A stretch of DNA of 64,000 bases, taken from positions 62,001 through 126,000 of the forward strand of contig CAWGUD010000018.1 in NCBI GenBank assembly GCA_963825685.1, read 5' to 3'. Below, one piece after another: positions 28,059 through 39,685 of this stretch. The notes under the pieces were generated by a model. That model had not been told where the DNA came from. It did not search any database and saw nothing but the letters and a program-made list of their open reading frames with translations. Numbering within the stretch: the stretch's first letter is position 1; every line of letters begins with the position of its first letter. The translations under genes and the position numbers were made by a program. The stretch is from JAOUEA01 sp963825685. GTDB taxonomy: Bacteria > Actinomycetota > UBA4738 > HRBIN12.

Positions 28059-29025
28059 TCAGGCCCGGTAGGCCGTCCACGCGACCGCGGCGCGCTCCGC
28101 CTGATCCTCGGTGAACTCGAACATGCACGCGTCGTCGGTGTAGTCCATGAAGTTCGTGATCGGATCCTCACCGGGAGCCGCGCACGTATCGCGACCGGCG
28201 GGGCAGCCGAAGGCGGGTGAGGCTTCGTACGGCGTGTCGGCGATCAGATCGCCGGGCGACTCGCATCCGTTCTGGAACGTGTGAAGGAGCTCGAGCCAGT
28301 GCCCGACCTCATGCGTGAGCGTGTCCCCTTCGTCGTACGGGCCGTAGTCGGACCCCGGCATCGTCCGGTAGTCGATGACGACGCCGTCGAAGAAGCGCGG
28401 GAAGAGCGCCGTCACCGACGAAGCTCGAGGGGTAGTAGGCCCATCCGAGCAGGAACTTGCCGAGCGCGCCCGTATACACGTTGAGGGTGTCGGGACCGCC
28501 CTCGTGCAGGGTCTGCTTGATCTGGATCTCCTTGTGCGACCCACGGAAGAACCGAGGGGTGCCACCCTGGGCGTAGAAGAACTTGAACCACGACGCCTTG
28601 GTCGTGCGATCCACAGAGTCGAGCTCGAAGCGGAAGCCCGTGTCGACGCCGCCGGTCGCGCCGGAGAACGCTTCGTTCAGCACGTCGACCTGCGCCTCGA
28701 TCCAGGTCAACGGGGCGTTGCCACCGGCGACGCTCGTGTCCTTTCGCAGCACGTGGAAGGCGATCGGGATCGTGACGACGGCCCCCCGGGCAGCCGCGGC
28801 AGCCTGCGACGGGTGACGCGCGACCCATCGCTTCAGCGGGTCCTTCCTCAGCGTCACGAGATCGTCGCGTGGGATCTTGCCCTTCGGCGCATCGACGATG
28901 CCCTCGTAGGTGATGCACTCGGCATCGCTGATCGTCCGGGCGCCCGCGATCGGGGCCGTCGCGACGACGGCGACGACGATCGAGAGCACGACCAGCAGGG
29001 AGCGCGAGCGAGCGGGGGGACGCAT
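28059..29025 (-). CDS. Secreted M43 (pappalysin-like) zinc metalloprotease (frameshifted)
   Basis: About 322 residues after restoring a one-base gain near 28425. Signal peptide (SLLVVLSIVVAVVATAPIAGA), then the M43 fold with IPIAFHVLRKD and IEAQVDVLNEAFSGATGGVD. The zinc motif reads HEVGHWLELLH, with Glu at the position usually occupied by Gly in HExxHxxGxxH, followed by a Met-turn NFMDYTDDACM and four C-terminal cysteines. ATG 29025 follows an aaggag Shine-Dalgarno. It is an extracellular endopeptidase by family. Confidence 0.82.
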
Positions 29026-29121
29026 GGTGTCTCCTTCCATCCGGAGGGAGACGCACAGTACCGCGGATCACCTTGAGGCGTACACCCCGGAGTGCCGAAC
29101 GAGCCGCCCGCCGCAGATCGG

Positions 29122-30787
29122 TCAGCCGCCGTCGCCGACCGTCACGCTGACGAAGGCCTCGACACCTCCTCCGACCCGCAGGGTCTGCTCGCTCGGACGC
29201 CCCGAGACGGCCCGCCACGGGTCCTCCTCGGTGCCAGGGTGAGGCAGGGAGAGCGGGAAGTCGCTCGAGGCGAGCTGCACCCGCAGGCGGTGGCCCACCG
29301 GTACGCGGTAGCCCATGTGCGCGAGGTCGATGCGCACGCTCCGCGACGGATCGGGGTTGCGGATGATCGTCTGACCCCGCGTCAGCATCAGCGCCGAGCC
29401 GGCCGGATCCACGTCGACGAGCTTCGCGAACAGCGCCGTCGAGGGCGCGGTCGACCCCACGCCGACCCGGACGGACACTGGACCGACCAGATCGAGCGGC
29501 CGATCGAGCGCATCCGATGTGAACGTGAGCACATCCGGGCGGTCTTCGACCCGTCGCTCGTCGGGGAGCTCGTGCAGGAACGCGAAGGGGTTCACGACCG
29601 TCGACGGCACGAGGTCGGCGGGGTCGTGCAGCCACCGAGCGACGGTCGTCGTCGCATCGGGCTCGGGGACCAGGCGACCGCCCTCGGCGTCGACGACGGC
29701 GCGGTCGGCGACCGCCAGGTGGAGCCGGAGTTCACGTGCGCCGGGAGGTGGCCAGGACGGGGCGCTTCGCCATCCGTCGTTGCCCTGGTGCCAGCGCACG
29801 CGGGGGATCTCTCGGTCTTCACCCTTGAGGAAGCGGTCGAAGAAGTCGAGCGCCGAGCCGAGGTAGCGCGGCAGCATCCGTGCGAGCGCCTCGTCGTTCG
29901 TATCGTGGTCGTCCTCGGGTGAGATCGGCACCAGGTCGAGGTGGTAGTTCTCGTGGTCGGTCGAGTTCATCTCGAGGTACTGGAGATCGGCGACGTCCGG
30001 ACGCGCGACCAGGGCGTCGTAGTCGCGCATCTGGTCCGGCATGATGTTGTCGAACCACCCACCCGTGTGGAGCACCGGGATCCTCAGGACATCGAAGGGG
30101 TGACGTCCGGGGTAGTGCATGAGGTCCTGCCCGGCGGCGCTCGTCTCGACGAATCGATCGAAGCTCGCGGCGCGACGGCCGATGGCCTCGAACGCCTCGT
30201 CGAACACCTCCGACAGCGGGCGGTGCTCGTAGTCGGTCCGCCAGTCGTAGACGTGCTCGTCGAGCCAGTACATCGCCAGGTACTCGGCCATGTAGAGAGG
30301 GACGACCGCGTCGGACCCCAACGGCGCCTCCGAGATCCGCGCTCGTCACCCGCGGGACGATGGCCTTCAGGGCCGGATGCTCGCTGGCGACCGCGGCCCA
30401 CTGCGTGTAGCCGTAGTAGGAGTCGCCCCACATGCCCACGTTGCCGTCGCACCACGGCTGCGAGGCCACCCACTCGAGCGTGTCGTACCCGTCGTCGATC
30501 TCGTGCACGAACGCGAGGGTCTCCCCCTCCGAGCGGAACTTCCCGCGGACGTCCTGCACCACGAACGCGTACCCGCGGGCCGTGAACGACGGGGCGAGCC
30601 GGGGCATGAACGTGTAGCGCCCGCACTTGTCGTACGGAAGCCGGACCAGGACGGCAGGACCACGATCGATGTCCGGTGGGAGATAGACGTCGGTCGCAAG
30701 GCGCACGCCGTCGCGCATCGGAACCATGTGCTGCTCGGCGTTCGGGTCGAGCGGGGACACCTCGACGACATCGAATTCGAAGGGCAC
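29122..30787 (-). CDS. CocE/NonD-family hydrolase (X-Pro dipeptidyl-peptidase-like; frameshifted)
   Basis: About 555 residues. Alpha/beta-hydrolase with the nucleophile Ser123 in GDSYYGYTQW, a helical cap, the His of STDHENYHLDL, and a C-terminal jelly-roll domain (LVGPVSVRVGVGSTAPSTAL; HRLRVQLASSDFPLSLP) typical of CocE and PepX. The N-terminus HMVPMRDGVRLATDVYLPPD is characteristic. One base is gained near 30335 (LGGAVG then SDAVVPLYMAEYL). GTG 30787 chosen because gaggaggag lies 7 nt upstream. No signal peptide. Acts on an acyl ester or acyl-proline bond; substrate unknown. Confidence 0.85.
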
Positions 30788-30921
30788 GATCCATCTCCTC
30801 CTCGGATCGCCGGCGGCGGCGGCTCCGAGAGCGTACGCATCGTCGCGAGTCGTCAGCACCGACTGGCGTAGACTGCGGCGCCCGCCGGGAGAGGCGACGG
30901 CCCGGGAAGGCAGGTGCTGGC

Positions 30922-31546
30922 GTGGGGCTGCTGGGAAGCCGAGGGATGCGTGCCGCCACGGGTGTCGCCATGGTGGTGGCGAGCCTCGCGGAAGTGAGAC
31001 GGCGGAACGTCCCGACCTACGAGCGAACGCGTGTTCCGCGTCGCGAACGACGCGCCCGATGCCATCCGCATCCCGGTCCGCTCGGTGATGCAGGCGGGAA
31101 CGTTCGTCACGGTGCCGATCGTCGCCGTCCTCGCCGCAGCCACGGGACGCCGGCGCCTCGCCGTCGACCTCGCAACCGCAGGCACGCTGGCATGGCTCGG
31201 CGCGAAGGCGCTGAAACCGCTCGGTGGGCGCGGCCGACCCGCGAGCGTGATGACCGACGTGCAGGTGCGTGAACGGATCGCAGGGGATCTCGGATGGGTC
31301 TCCGGCCACACGGCGGTCGCCACCACCCTTGCCGCGACCGCGTGGCCGGCGCTGCCACGGTCTGTCCGACCCGCGCTGGTCGCCGTCGTGGCGACCACCG
31401 CGTTCGGTCGCATGTACGTCGGAGCGCACCTTCCGCTCGACCTCGTCGGCGGCGCCGGCCTCGGCCTCGTCCTGTCCGCGATGGTGCCCTCGGGAAGAAT
31501 CGAACTTCCGACACCCGGTTTAGGAAACCGGTGCTCTATCCACTGA
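30922..31546 (+). CDS. PAP2-family phosphatase (frameshifted; 3' end over antisense tRNA)
   Basis: About 208 residues after a one-base gain near 31025 (NVPTYER then RVFRVANDAPDAIRIPV). All three lipid-phosphatase motifs are present: KPLGGRGRP, WVSGHTAV (catalytic His) and GRMYVGAHLPLDLVGG, on hydrophobic helices. The substrate may be undecaprenyl pyrophosphate or phosphatidate. The frame continues ~20 residues beyond the last natural helix into the tRNA gene, so the true C-terminus may be nearer 31485. The GTG at 30922 is a tentative start. Confidence 0.75.
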
Positions 31547-31557
31547 GCTACGAGGGC
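31485..31557 (-). tRNA. tRNA-Arg (anticodon CCU)
   Basis: 73-nt cloverleaf: acceptor stem GCCCTCG/CGAGGGC with discriminator A, D-arm TAGCTCAGTGGATAGAGCA, anticodon stem CCGGT/ACCGG with loop TTCCTAA (anticodon CCT, reads AGG), and T-arm GGAAGTTCGATTCTTCC. CCA is not encoded. A TAGGCT -10 element lies just upstream. Confidence 0.95.
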
Positions 31558-31564
31558 CGACCAC

Positions 31565-31570
31565 AGCCTA
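31565..31570 (-). promoter_or_regulatory. -10 hexamer TAGGCT of tRNA-Arg
   Basis: Minus-strand TAGGCT ends 7 nt before the tRNA 5' end. It is the same hexamer class as the leaderless mRNA promoters. The remaining ~250 bp up to 31818 hold nothing I recognise. Confidence 0.4.
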
Positions 31571-31817
31571 TCGACGGGAGGCTTGGGGGCGAGGAGGTCG
31601 GCGCGAGCGCTCAGCGGCGGTGGCAGTCGTGACTCCCCAGCCTCAAGGGGTTGACGGAAGTCTCTATGCGGCGGCCGGGCTCCGGGGACCGCCTCTGACG
31701 CGACCGCGACCCTTCGAGTGATGCATCGTGGCGGTTCGTGTGGAGACTCGGCGGACTACCCGAGACGAGGCCCGACTACCGCAAGGCTGATCACGCTCGG
31801 ACGAGCGGCCCGCCGAG

Positions 31818-31847
31818 TTGACCGCTCGTGGGGTACTGGCCTAGGGT
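31818..31847 (+). promoter_or_regulatory. Promoter TTGACC-18-TAGGGT, leaderless
   Basis: -35 TTGACC (31818-31823) and -10 TAGGGT (31842-31847) are 18 bp apart. The -10 ends 6 nt before ATG 31854. This is the clearest two-box example in the window. Confidence 0.65.
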
Positions 31848-31853
31848 CGATCG

Positions 31854-33155
31854 ATGCATCGGCGGGCAACAGGTGCGCTGATCACCGGCGTCGCGCTGGT
31901 CTTGGTGGCCGCGACGGTGGCGCGAGCGGCGCCTGGCGATCTGGATCCGACGTTCGGAGGCGACGGCGTCGTTCGAACCGATCTCACTCCCACCGAGGAT
32001 CACGGCTTCGCGGTGACGATCCAGCCCGACGGCAAGATCGTCGTTGCGGGAGCGAAGGGGATCGGCGGCCCGAATCCCCGCTTCACGATCGTTCGCTACG
32101 AGACCGACGGTTCGCTGGACACAACCTTCGGCGGCGAGGACGGGAAGGTGTCCATCGACTTCACGCCCAGCGGTGACTTCCCGTACGCCGTCCGCATCCA
32201 GGCGGACGGGAAGATCGTCGTCGCGGGCGCGGCCGGGTATGACGGCGGGAACTCGCGATTCGCACTGGCTCGACTCACGTCGGACGGTTCGCTCGATGCG
32301 ACGTTCGGTGGCGACGGGACCGTGACGACGAACGTCACGCCATCCCACGACTTCGCGAACGGGATGGCCTTGCAACCCAACGGCAGGATCGTCGCGGTCG
32401 GGAGCCTGAGTGCGGGGAGCAGCAACGGGAAGATCGGCGTGTTGCGCTTCCGCCCCGACGGATCGCTCGATCCCACGTTCGGGGGTGACGGCATCGTGCG
32501 CACGGACCCCACACCGACGTTTGACGACGGGCTCGCGGTGGGGGTCGAGGCCGACGGCCAGATCGTCGTTGCGGGCGTCGCGGACTTCGACGGACCGAGG
32601 CAGCGGTTCGTGGCACTCGCCTACGAGCACGACGGCTCGCTCGATCCGACGTTCGGTGGCGACGGCATGGTCTTCACCGATCTCACCCCGAAGATGGACA
32701 TGCCGTTCGCCCTGGCGATCCAGGACGACGGCAGGATCGTCGTGGCGGGAGGCGCCGCGCAGGACGGTCCGGACCCGAAGTTCGGTCTCGTGCGGTATCT
32801 GCGGGATGGTTCGCGCGACCCAAGCTTCGATGGCGACGGGACGGCGATCACCAACGTCACGCCGTACGTCGACGGCGCGTACGGCGTGGCGATCGATCCC
32901 GACGGAAGGATCGTGGCGGCGGGGACGGCGGGCGACGGCGGACCGGCGCCGCGCTTCGGGACCGTGCGCTACCTCGCCGACGGGACGCTGGACTCCACCT
33001 TCGGCGGTGACGGCACGGTCACCACGAACCTCACGTCGGGCTTCGACTCGGCGTGGAGCGTCGCGATCCAGTCCGACGGATCGGTCGTGTGCTCCGGTGT
33101 GGCGGGCTCCGGTGGTCCGCACGCGTCGTTCGCGATGCTGCGGTACCAGCCGTAG
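31854..33155 (+). CDS. Secreted delta-60 repeat (DUF5122) beta-propeller protein
   Basis: 433 residues. Signal peptide (ALITGVALVLVAATVARAAP) followed by seven ~58-residue delta-60 repeats, each with LDxTFGGDGxVxT and a VAIQPDGKIVVAG half. Seven blades suggest a closed extracellular beta-propeller. No membrane anchor or enzymatic motif. It has a paralogue at 44139-45400. Leaderless start supported by TAGGGT. Confidence 0.9.
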   Translation: MHRRATGALITGVALVLVAATVARAAPGDLDPTFGGDGVVRTDLTPTEDHGFAVTIQPDGKIVVAGAKGIGGPNPRFTIVRYETDGSLDTTFGGEDGKVSIDFTPSGDFPYAVRIQADGKIVVAGAAGYDGGNSRFALARLTSDGSLDATFGGDGTVTTNVTPSHDFANGMALQPNGRIVAVGSLSAGSSNGKIGVLRFRPDGSLDPTFGGDGIVRTDPTPTFDDGLAVGVEADGQIVVAGVADFDGPRQRFVALAYEHDGSLDPTFGGDGMVFTDLTPKMDMPFALAIQDDGRIVVAGGAAQDGPDPKFGLVRYLRDGSRDPSFDGDGTAITNVTPYVDGAYGVAIDPDGRIVAAGTAGDGGPAPRFGTVRYLADGTLDSTFGGDGTVTTNLTSGFDSAWSVAIQSDGSVVCSGVAGSGGPHASFAMLRYQP

Positions 33156-33295
33156 CCGTCGGTGGAGCCAACACCCCACCGTCGTGAGCTGACTCCGACA
33201 CCTACACGTGCGCGAGGAGTCTGAGTCACCGAGGTCCGGGTACCCTGACCCGCATCCCGCACATCGGCGCTCATCGTCTTGGAGGAGGGACTGCC

Positions 33296-33754
33296 ATGGC
33301 TGTGAAGAAGACCACGAAGAAGAGCGCCAAGCGAACGGCGACCTCGTCGAAGGGATTCACCGCAGAGGAACGGGCTGCGATGAAGGAGCGCGCCCAGGAG
33401 CTGAAGGCCGAGGCGGCCAAGGCGGACGGGGAGAAGGCCCTGCTGTCGAAGATCGCCGAGATGAAAGGGACGGATCGCGACCTGGCCACGCGGATCCACG
33501 CCCTCGTCACGGCCGCCGCGCCGACCCTCTCGCCGAAGACCTGGTACGGGATGCCCGCGTACGCCAAGGACGGCAAGATCGTCTGCTTCTTCCAGAGCGC
33601 GGAGAAGTTCGACGCGAGGTACGCGACGTTCGGCTTCAGCGACGAGGCGAGCCTCGACAGCGGCATCATGTGGCCGACCTCGTGGGCGCTCACGAAGCTC
33701 ACCGCCGCCGAGGAGAAGAAGATCACCGCCCTCGTGAAGAAGGCGGTGCGCTGA
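33296..33754 (+). CDS. DUF1801/YdhG-like protein with Lys-rich N-terminus
   Basis: 152 residues. Lys/Ala-rich disordered start (AVKKTTKKSAKRTATSSKGF), a charged helix, then the DUF1801-like core: YGMPAYAKDGKIVCFFQSAE and FGFSDEASLDSGIMWPTSWA. Typical start signal: ggaggaggg before ATG. It lies 5 bp ahead of the UvrA-like gene and is probably cotranscribed. The Lys-rich tail resembles nucleic-acid-binding extensions, but function is unknown. Confidence 0.8.
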   Translation: MAVKKTTKKSAKRTATSSKGFTAEERAAMKERAQELKAEAAKADGEKALLSKIAEMKGTDRDLATRIHALVTAAAPTLSPKTWYGMPAYAKDGKIVCFFQSAEKFDARYATFGFSDEASLDSGIMWPTSWALTKLTAAEEKKITALVKKAVR

Positions 33755-33759
33755 GGAGC

Positions 33760-36147
<2,388 letters not shown>

Positions 36148-36204
36148 CACACCGCGCAGCGCCGGAAACCGCGCTCTCGCAGGAGAGCTGATCCTCGCTT
36201 CGAC

Positions 36205-37437
36205 TCAGAGCCGGCCGTCGGCGACCTGCTCCGCCAGGTCGACGAGCGCCGTCCGGGTGCGGACCGCGTAGTCGAGATCCCAGGCGACCGGCCAGGTCGA
36301 GAACTTCGCGACGACCACCTTGGCGGGAGCGTGGATCAGCACCGTCTGTCCGTTGATGCCGCTGCCCATGTAGATCGGTCCGCTCGGGTCGACCACCCAC
36401 CACTTGTTGCGGTAGTAGGCGCCGCGGGGAAGCTCACGGGCGTCGGCGCTCGCGCCGAACGCCGCCACCGTGTCGTCGTCGGGCTCGAGCGTGTCGCGGA
36501 TCCACGCGCGGGGCACGATCTGCGTCCGGCCGCGGCGGCCGTGGTCGAGCATCAGTTGCCCGAACCGGGCGAGGTCGCGCAGCGTGCAGCAGATGCCGCC
36601 GTCGGCCATCGCGTGCCCATGAGCGTCGACCGTGACCTCGGCGTCGAACTGCGCGCCCATCGGCACCCACAGCTCGCGCGAGATCAGGTCCGCGAAGCGC
36701 ACGCCGCTCGCTCGCTCGATCACCCACCCCAGCAGGTCGGTGAGGATCGAGCGGTAGTCGAACGGTCCGCCGTGCGCGCGCGCGTTGCGCAGGGTGCCGT
36801 AGTAGTCGGTGATCGTCGCCGGCAGCCGGCGGGCCGTGCGCGGACGCCACAGGTAGATCTGCTCGTACACCCGAACGTCCGCGCGCACGTTGTCGTAGTC
36901 CTCGTCGAACCTGGTGCCCGCGCGCATGTCGAGGAGATGGCGGACCGTGCACCCCTCGAAGCTCGTCCCTTCGAGCTCGGGGACGTGGCTCGTCACGAGA
37001 TCGTTCGGTGAGAGCTCCCCGCGGCCGACGAGGATGCCGGTGACCGCCGACGTGACCGACTTCGACACCGACATCAGCAGATGGGTGGTCGAGGGCGTCA
37101 TGCCGTTCTCGTAGCGCTCGTGGATCACCCGCCCGCGATGGAGGACGAGCATGCCGTCGGTGTAGGTCTCCTCGCAGAACCGGTCGAGGCGGAGCTTCCG
37201 GCCGGCGGCCCGGACCGTCGCGCGAGAGAGATCGCGCTCTGCACTCGGGAGACGCCGGGCGGGGCCGTCGCCGCGGGCGATGCGAGCCGTCGGGATGAGG
37301 TCGCGGACGTGCTGGAAGCCCCACCGGTTGAACGGCGGGTCCTGCCAGTTCGCGAGCGTCACGAGGGCGTCGCCGACCGGGGGCGAGCCCTGCATCAGCC
37401 CGAGGTCGGCGGCGGTGGGAACCCCGGCCCGAGTCAT
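36205..37437 (-). CDS. Serine hydrolase, class C beta-lactamase/NylB family
   Basis: 410 residues. Penicillin-binding-protein-like fold with SxxK at Ser123-Val-Ser-Lys126 (LLMSVSKSVTSAV), a Tyr-containing second motif (FDYRSILTDLLGWVIERASG) and a late KWWV/GSGINGQ region. Similarity is closest to 6-aminohexanoate-dimer hydrolase-like esterases. No signal peptide, so probably cytoplasmic. Leaderless ATG, with TAGGGT 8 nt upstream. Confidence 0.87.
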   Translation of the reverse strand: MTRAGVPTAADLGLMQGSPPVGDALVTLANWQDPPFNRWGFQHVRDLIPTARIARGDGPARRLPSAERDLSRATVRAAGRKLRLDRFCEETYTDGMLVLHRGRVIHERYENGMTPSTTHLLMSVSKSVTSAVTGILVGRGELSPNDLVTSHVPELEGTSFEGCTVRHLLDMRAGTRFDEDYDNVRADVRVYEQIYLWRPRTARRLPATITDYYGTLRNARAHGGPFDYRSILTDLLGWVIERASGVRFADLISRELWVPMGAQFDAEVTVDAHGHAMADGGICCTLRDLARFGQLMLDHGRRGRTQIVPRAWIRDTLEPDDDTVAAFGASADARELPRGAYYRNKWWVVDPSGPIYMGSGINGQTVLIHAPAKVVVAKFSTWPVAWDLDYAVRTRTALVDLAEQVADGRL

Positions 37438-37445
37438 CGGACGTC

Positions 37446-37451
37446 ACCCTA
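37446..37451 (-). promoter_or_regulatory. -10 hexamer TAGGGT overlapping the upstream stop codon
   Basis: Minus-strand TAGGGT ends 8 nt before ATG 37437. Its TAG is also the stop codon of the PAP2/kinase gene, as at 16737. Confidence 0.5.
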
Positions 37452-39516
37452 CCGTGACGCGGGGGCAGGGGCCAGCGCGCCGCAGAGCACCTGGTCGTCC
37501 TCGGCCGCGACCGCGGCGACGAGATCGGCGCGAGACGTGAACTCGAGGCCACCGTTCGGCGCGAACGACGCCACGAACGGACCGGTGACGGTCGACCGGT
37601 AGGTCACGCACCCCCCGTCGATGGGGATCTGCTCGGTACCCGCGACATGAGCCGGGCAGGACTCGGTGAGGGACACGGTCACGGGATCGAACCCGTCGCC
37701 CACACCGACCGTGAAGGTCGCCTGCCCCGCGATCGTCTCCGCGCCGCCGACCCCCCACCCGTAGGGCAGGCTCGAGACACACGGGAGTCGGGTGGCGGTC
37801 GGCACCGCCTGGGCCATCAGCCGCATCGCCTGCCCGGTCCCACACACCGGCGTCGTGACCGTGCCGCGAGTGGGGAAGAGAAGGGCCACTCCGGTCAGCG
37901 CCGAGAGGAACATCACGGCGAGCGTCGCGAGGATCAGCACGACCCGGCGGATGCTCCATCGCTGCACCGCGATCGGCCGGCGCTCCGGGGCCATCGCCCG
38001 GAACTCGGCCAACAGGTCGCGGCCGTCGTCCTTGAGGTGCTGGCGCAGCTGTGTCGGGCTCGCGACGCCCCGGGTCGCGGCGAACGCCTCGGCGAGATCG
38101 TCGGTGCGTGAAGGACCGTAGGGCGGCGTCGTACACCGTGCGCGCGTCCGACCTCAGTGCCAGCACCAGCATCATGTTCCCCAGGTCGACCGCCTGGCGC
38201 CACGGCGTGGGGCGGACCTGCACGAAGAAGACGTCGATCAGCTTCAGTTCCCCGTGCTGCACCATCAGGTTGGCGGGCTTGATGTCGCGGTGGGCGAGGC
38301 CGAGGTCCCACATCCGGCGGATCATCGCGAGGCCCTCGTCGATCACGTCCGCGTCGATCTCGGCCTCACCGATCTCGACGGCGTCGTCGAAGAAGTCCAT
38401 CGCGATCAGGTACTCGCGCTCCGGAGTGATCTCGACGATCCCGAGCGGCGAGGGCGTCGGGAACCCGTACTCCCCGAGCATGCGCAGCGTGTAGTCCTCG
38501 TACTCGACGAAGCGTCGGACCGTCTGGAACGGCGTCTCGTCCTCGAGCCGTCCGTAGAGCATCGTGCGGCCGAGCTTGTACCAACGGTCCGCGCGCACGT
38601 GGCTCTTCGCGTAGAGCTTGGCGAAGATCGTCCGGTCGTGGCCCTCTTCGTCGGTCACGGTCAGCTTCAGTGGCGTCGAGCCACCGGAGCCCTCGAGCCC
38701 GACGGGCTGGATGTCGTGCACCGTGAGCCCGAGCTGATCCTGGAGCGCGGCGCGGATCGCCTCGCCGCGGCGACCGGAGACGTCGAGGTGCGCAGCCTTG
38801 CCGTGAGGGCCGTAACCGATCGGGAAGAGGTCGTTCGGCGCGAAGGCGCGGAAGGCGGCGAGTGGGATCGAGACCCCGACGATCGCACCGAACACGGCGT
38901 CGGTGAGGTGATCGACGCCGAGGTAGATGCGGAGGACGCCCGTGATCGCGATCGCGCCCGCCGCCGCCAGCTTCGCCCAGTTCCGGGGCCGGCCGGGAGG
39001 CACGAGCATGTACGCGACGCCGATCGACAGGATCGCGATCGCTCCGATCGGGATGGACGGCGTCGCGTAGCCCTCCCAGCTCGCGAGCTGTCGCACGCCG
39101 AACGGTCGCGGCCGCAGGGAGACCAGCTCGAGCCCCTGGAGGAGGGCTCCCGCGATGCCGAGCGAGATCGCCCAGATCACGAGATGGCGCCAGCGGCGGA
39201 ACCAGGCGGTCGCGAGCACGAGCAGCAGCCCGAGCAGCGCGAACCCGACGCGGGAGCCGATCGTGTGCGCCTGGCGCGCGAGCGCGTCGAGCCACCCCGC
39301 CCGGAACGAGACGACGATGTCGGTCACCCACGCGTCGAACCGGTCGAGCGGGGCGGGGTCGACGCGGAGCCACAGGCATCCGGTGACGACGACCCCGAGC
39401 AGCAGGACGAGCCAGATCCACCCGGTGGACCCGATCTGCTTGGGAAGCGGCGGGGCGGCGCCCGTCGGCCGACGACGTCGGCGCGCAGGAGCCGACACAC
39501 CGGCCGACGGCCGCAC
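37449..39516 (-). CDS. PAP2-like membrane domain fused to protein-kinase-like domain (frameshifted)
   Basis: About 689 residues with one gained base near 38108. N-terminal ~210 residues: a six-helix PAP2-like domain with SLRPRPFGVRQL and LRIYLGVDHLTDAVFG, but the PSGH motif reads ATPSIPIGA, lacking its catalytic His. Next is a cytoplasmic kinase-like domain: a putative ATP Lys in TIFAKLYAKSH, catalytic loop LAHRDIKPANLMV, and LIDVFF in place of DFG. A further membrane helix (VVLILATLAVMFLSALTGVA) leads to an extracytoplasmic Cys-containing domain (CGTGQAMRLMAQAV; SLTESCPAHVAG). It may phosphorylate a lipid-linked or protein substrate. Start GTG 39516 is tentative. Confidence 0.72.
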
Positions 39517-39685
39517 CTACCTGGTCACGCTGCTCCACGTTCGCCTCCGCGAGGATCCTCGCACGATCGTCGAGCCGCCAGGAACACCCGGCTCTCGACC
39601 CTGCCCGCCTTGACGCGGCTCGACGGGGCGACGGAGCATCGCCGGACATGACCGACAGCGGCGCTCAAGGGTCGGAGACGAGCAC

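Noticed and set aside
28037..28060. Tandem ccgatctggg repeat near the dehydrogenase start as a regulatory site
   Set aside because: Only about two copies, and no matching array elsewhere in the window; too little to claim.
31485..31557. Genomic-island attachment site at tRNA-Arg
   Set aside because: No integrase, direct repeat of the tRNA 3' end or change of base composition was seen nearby.
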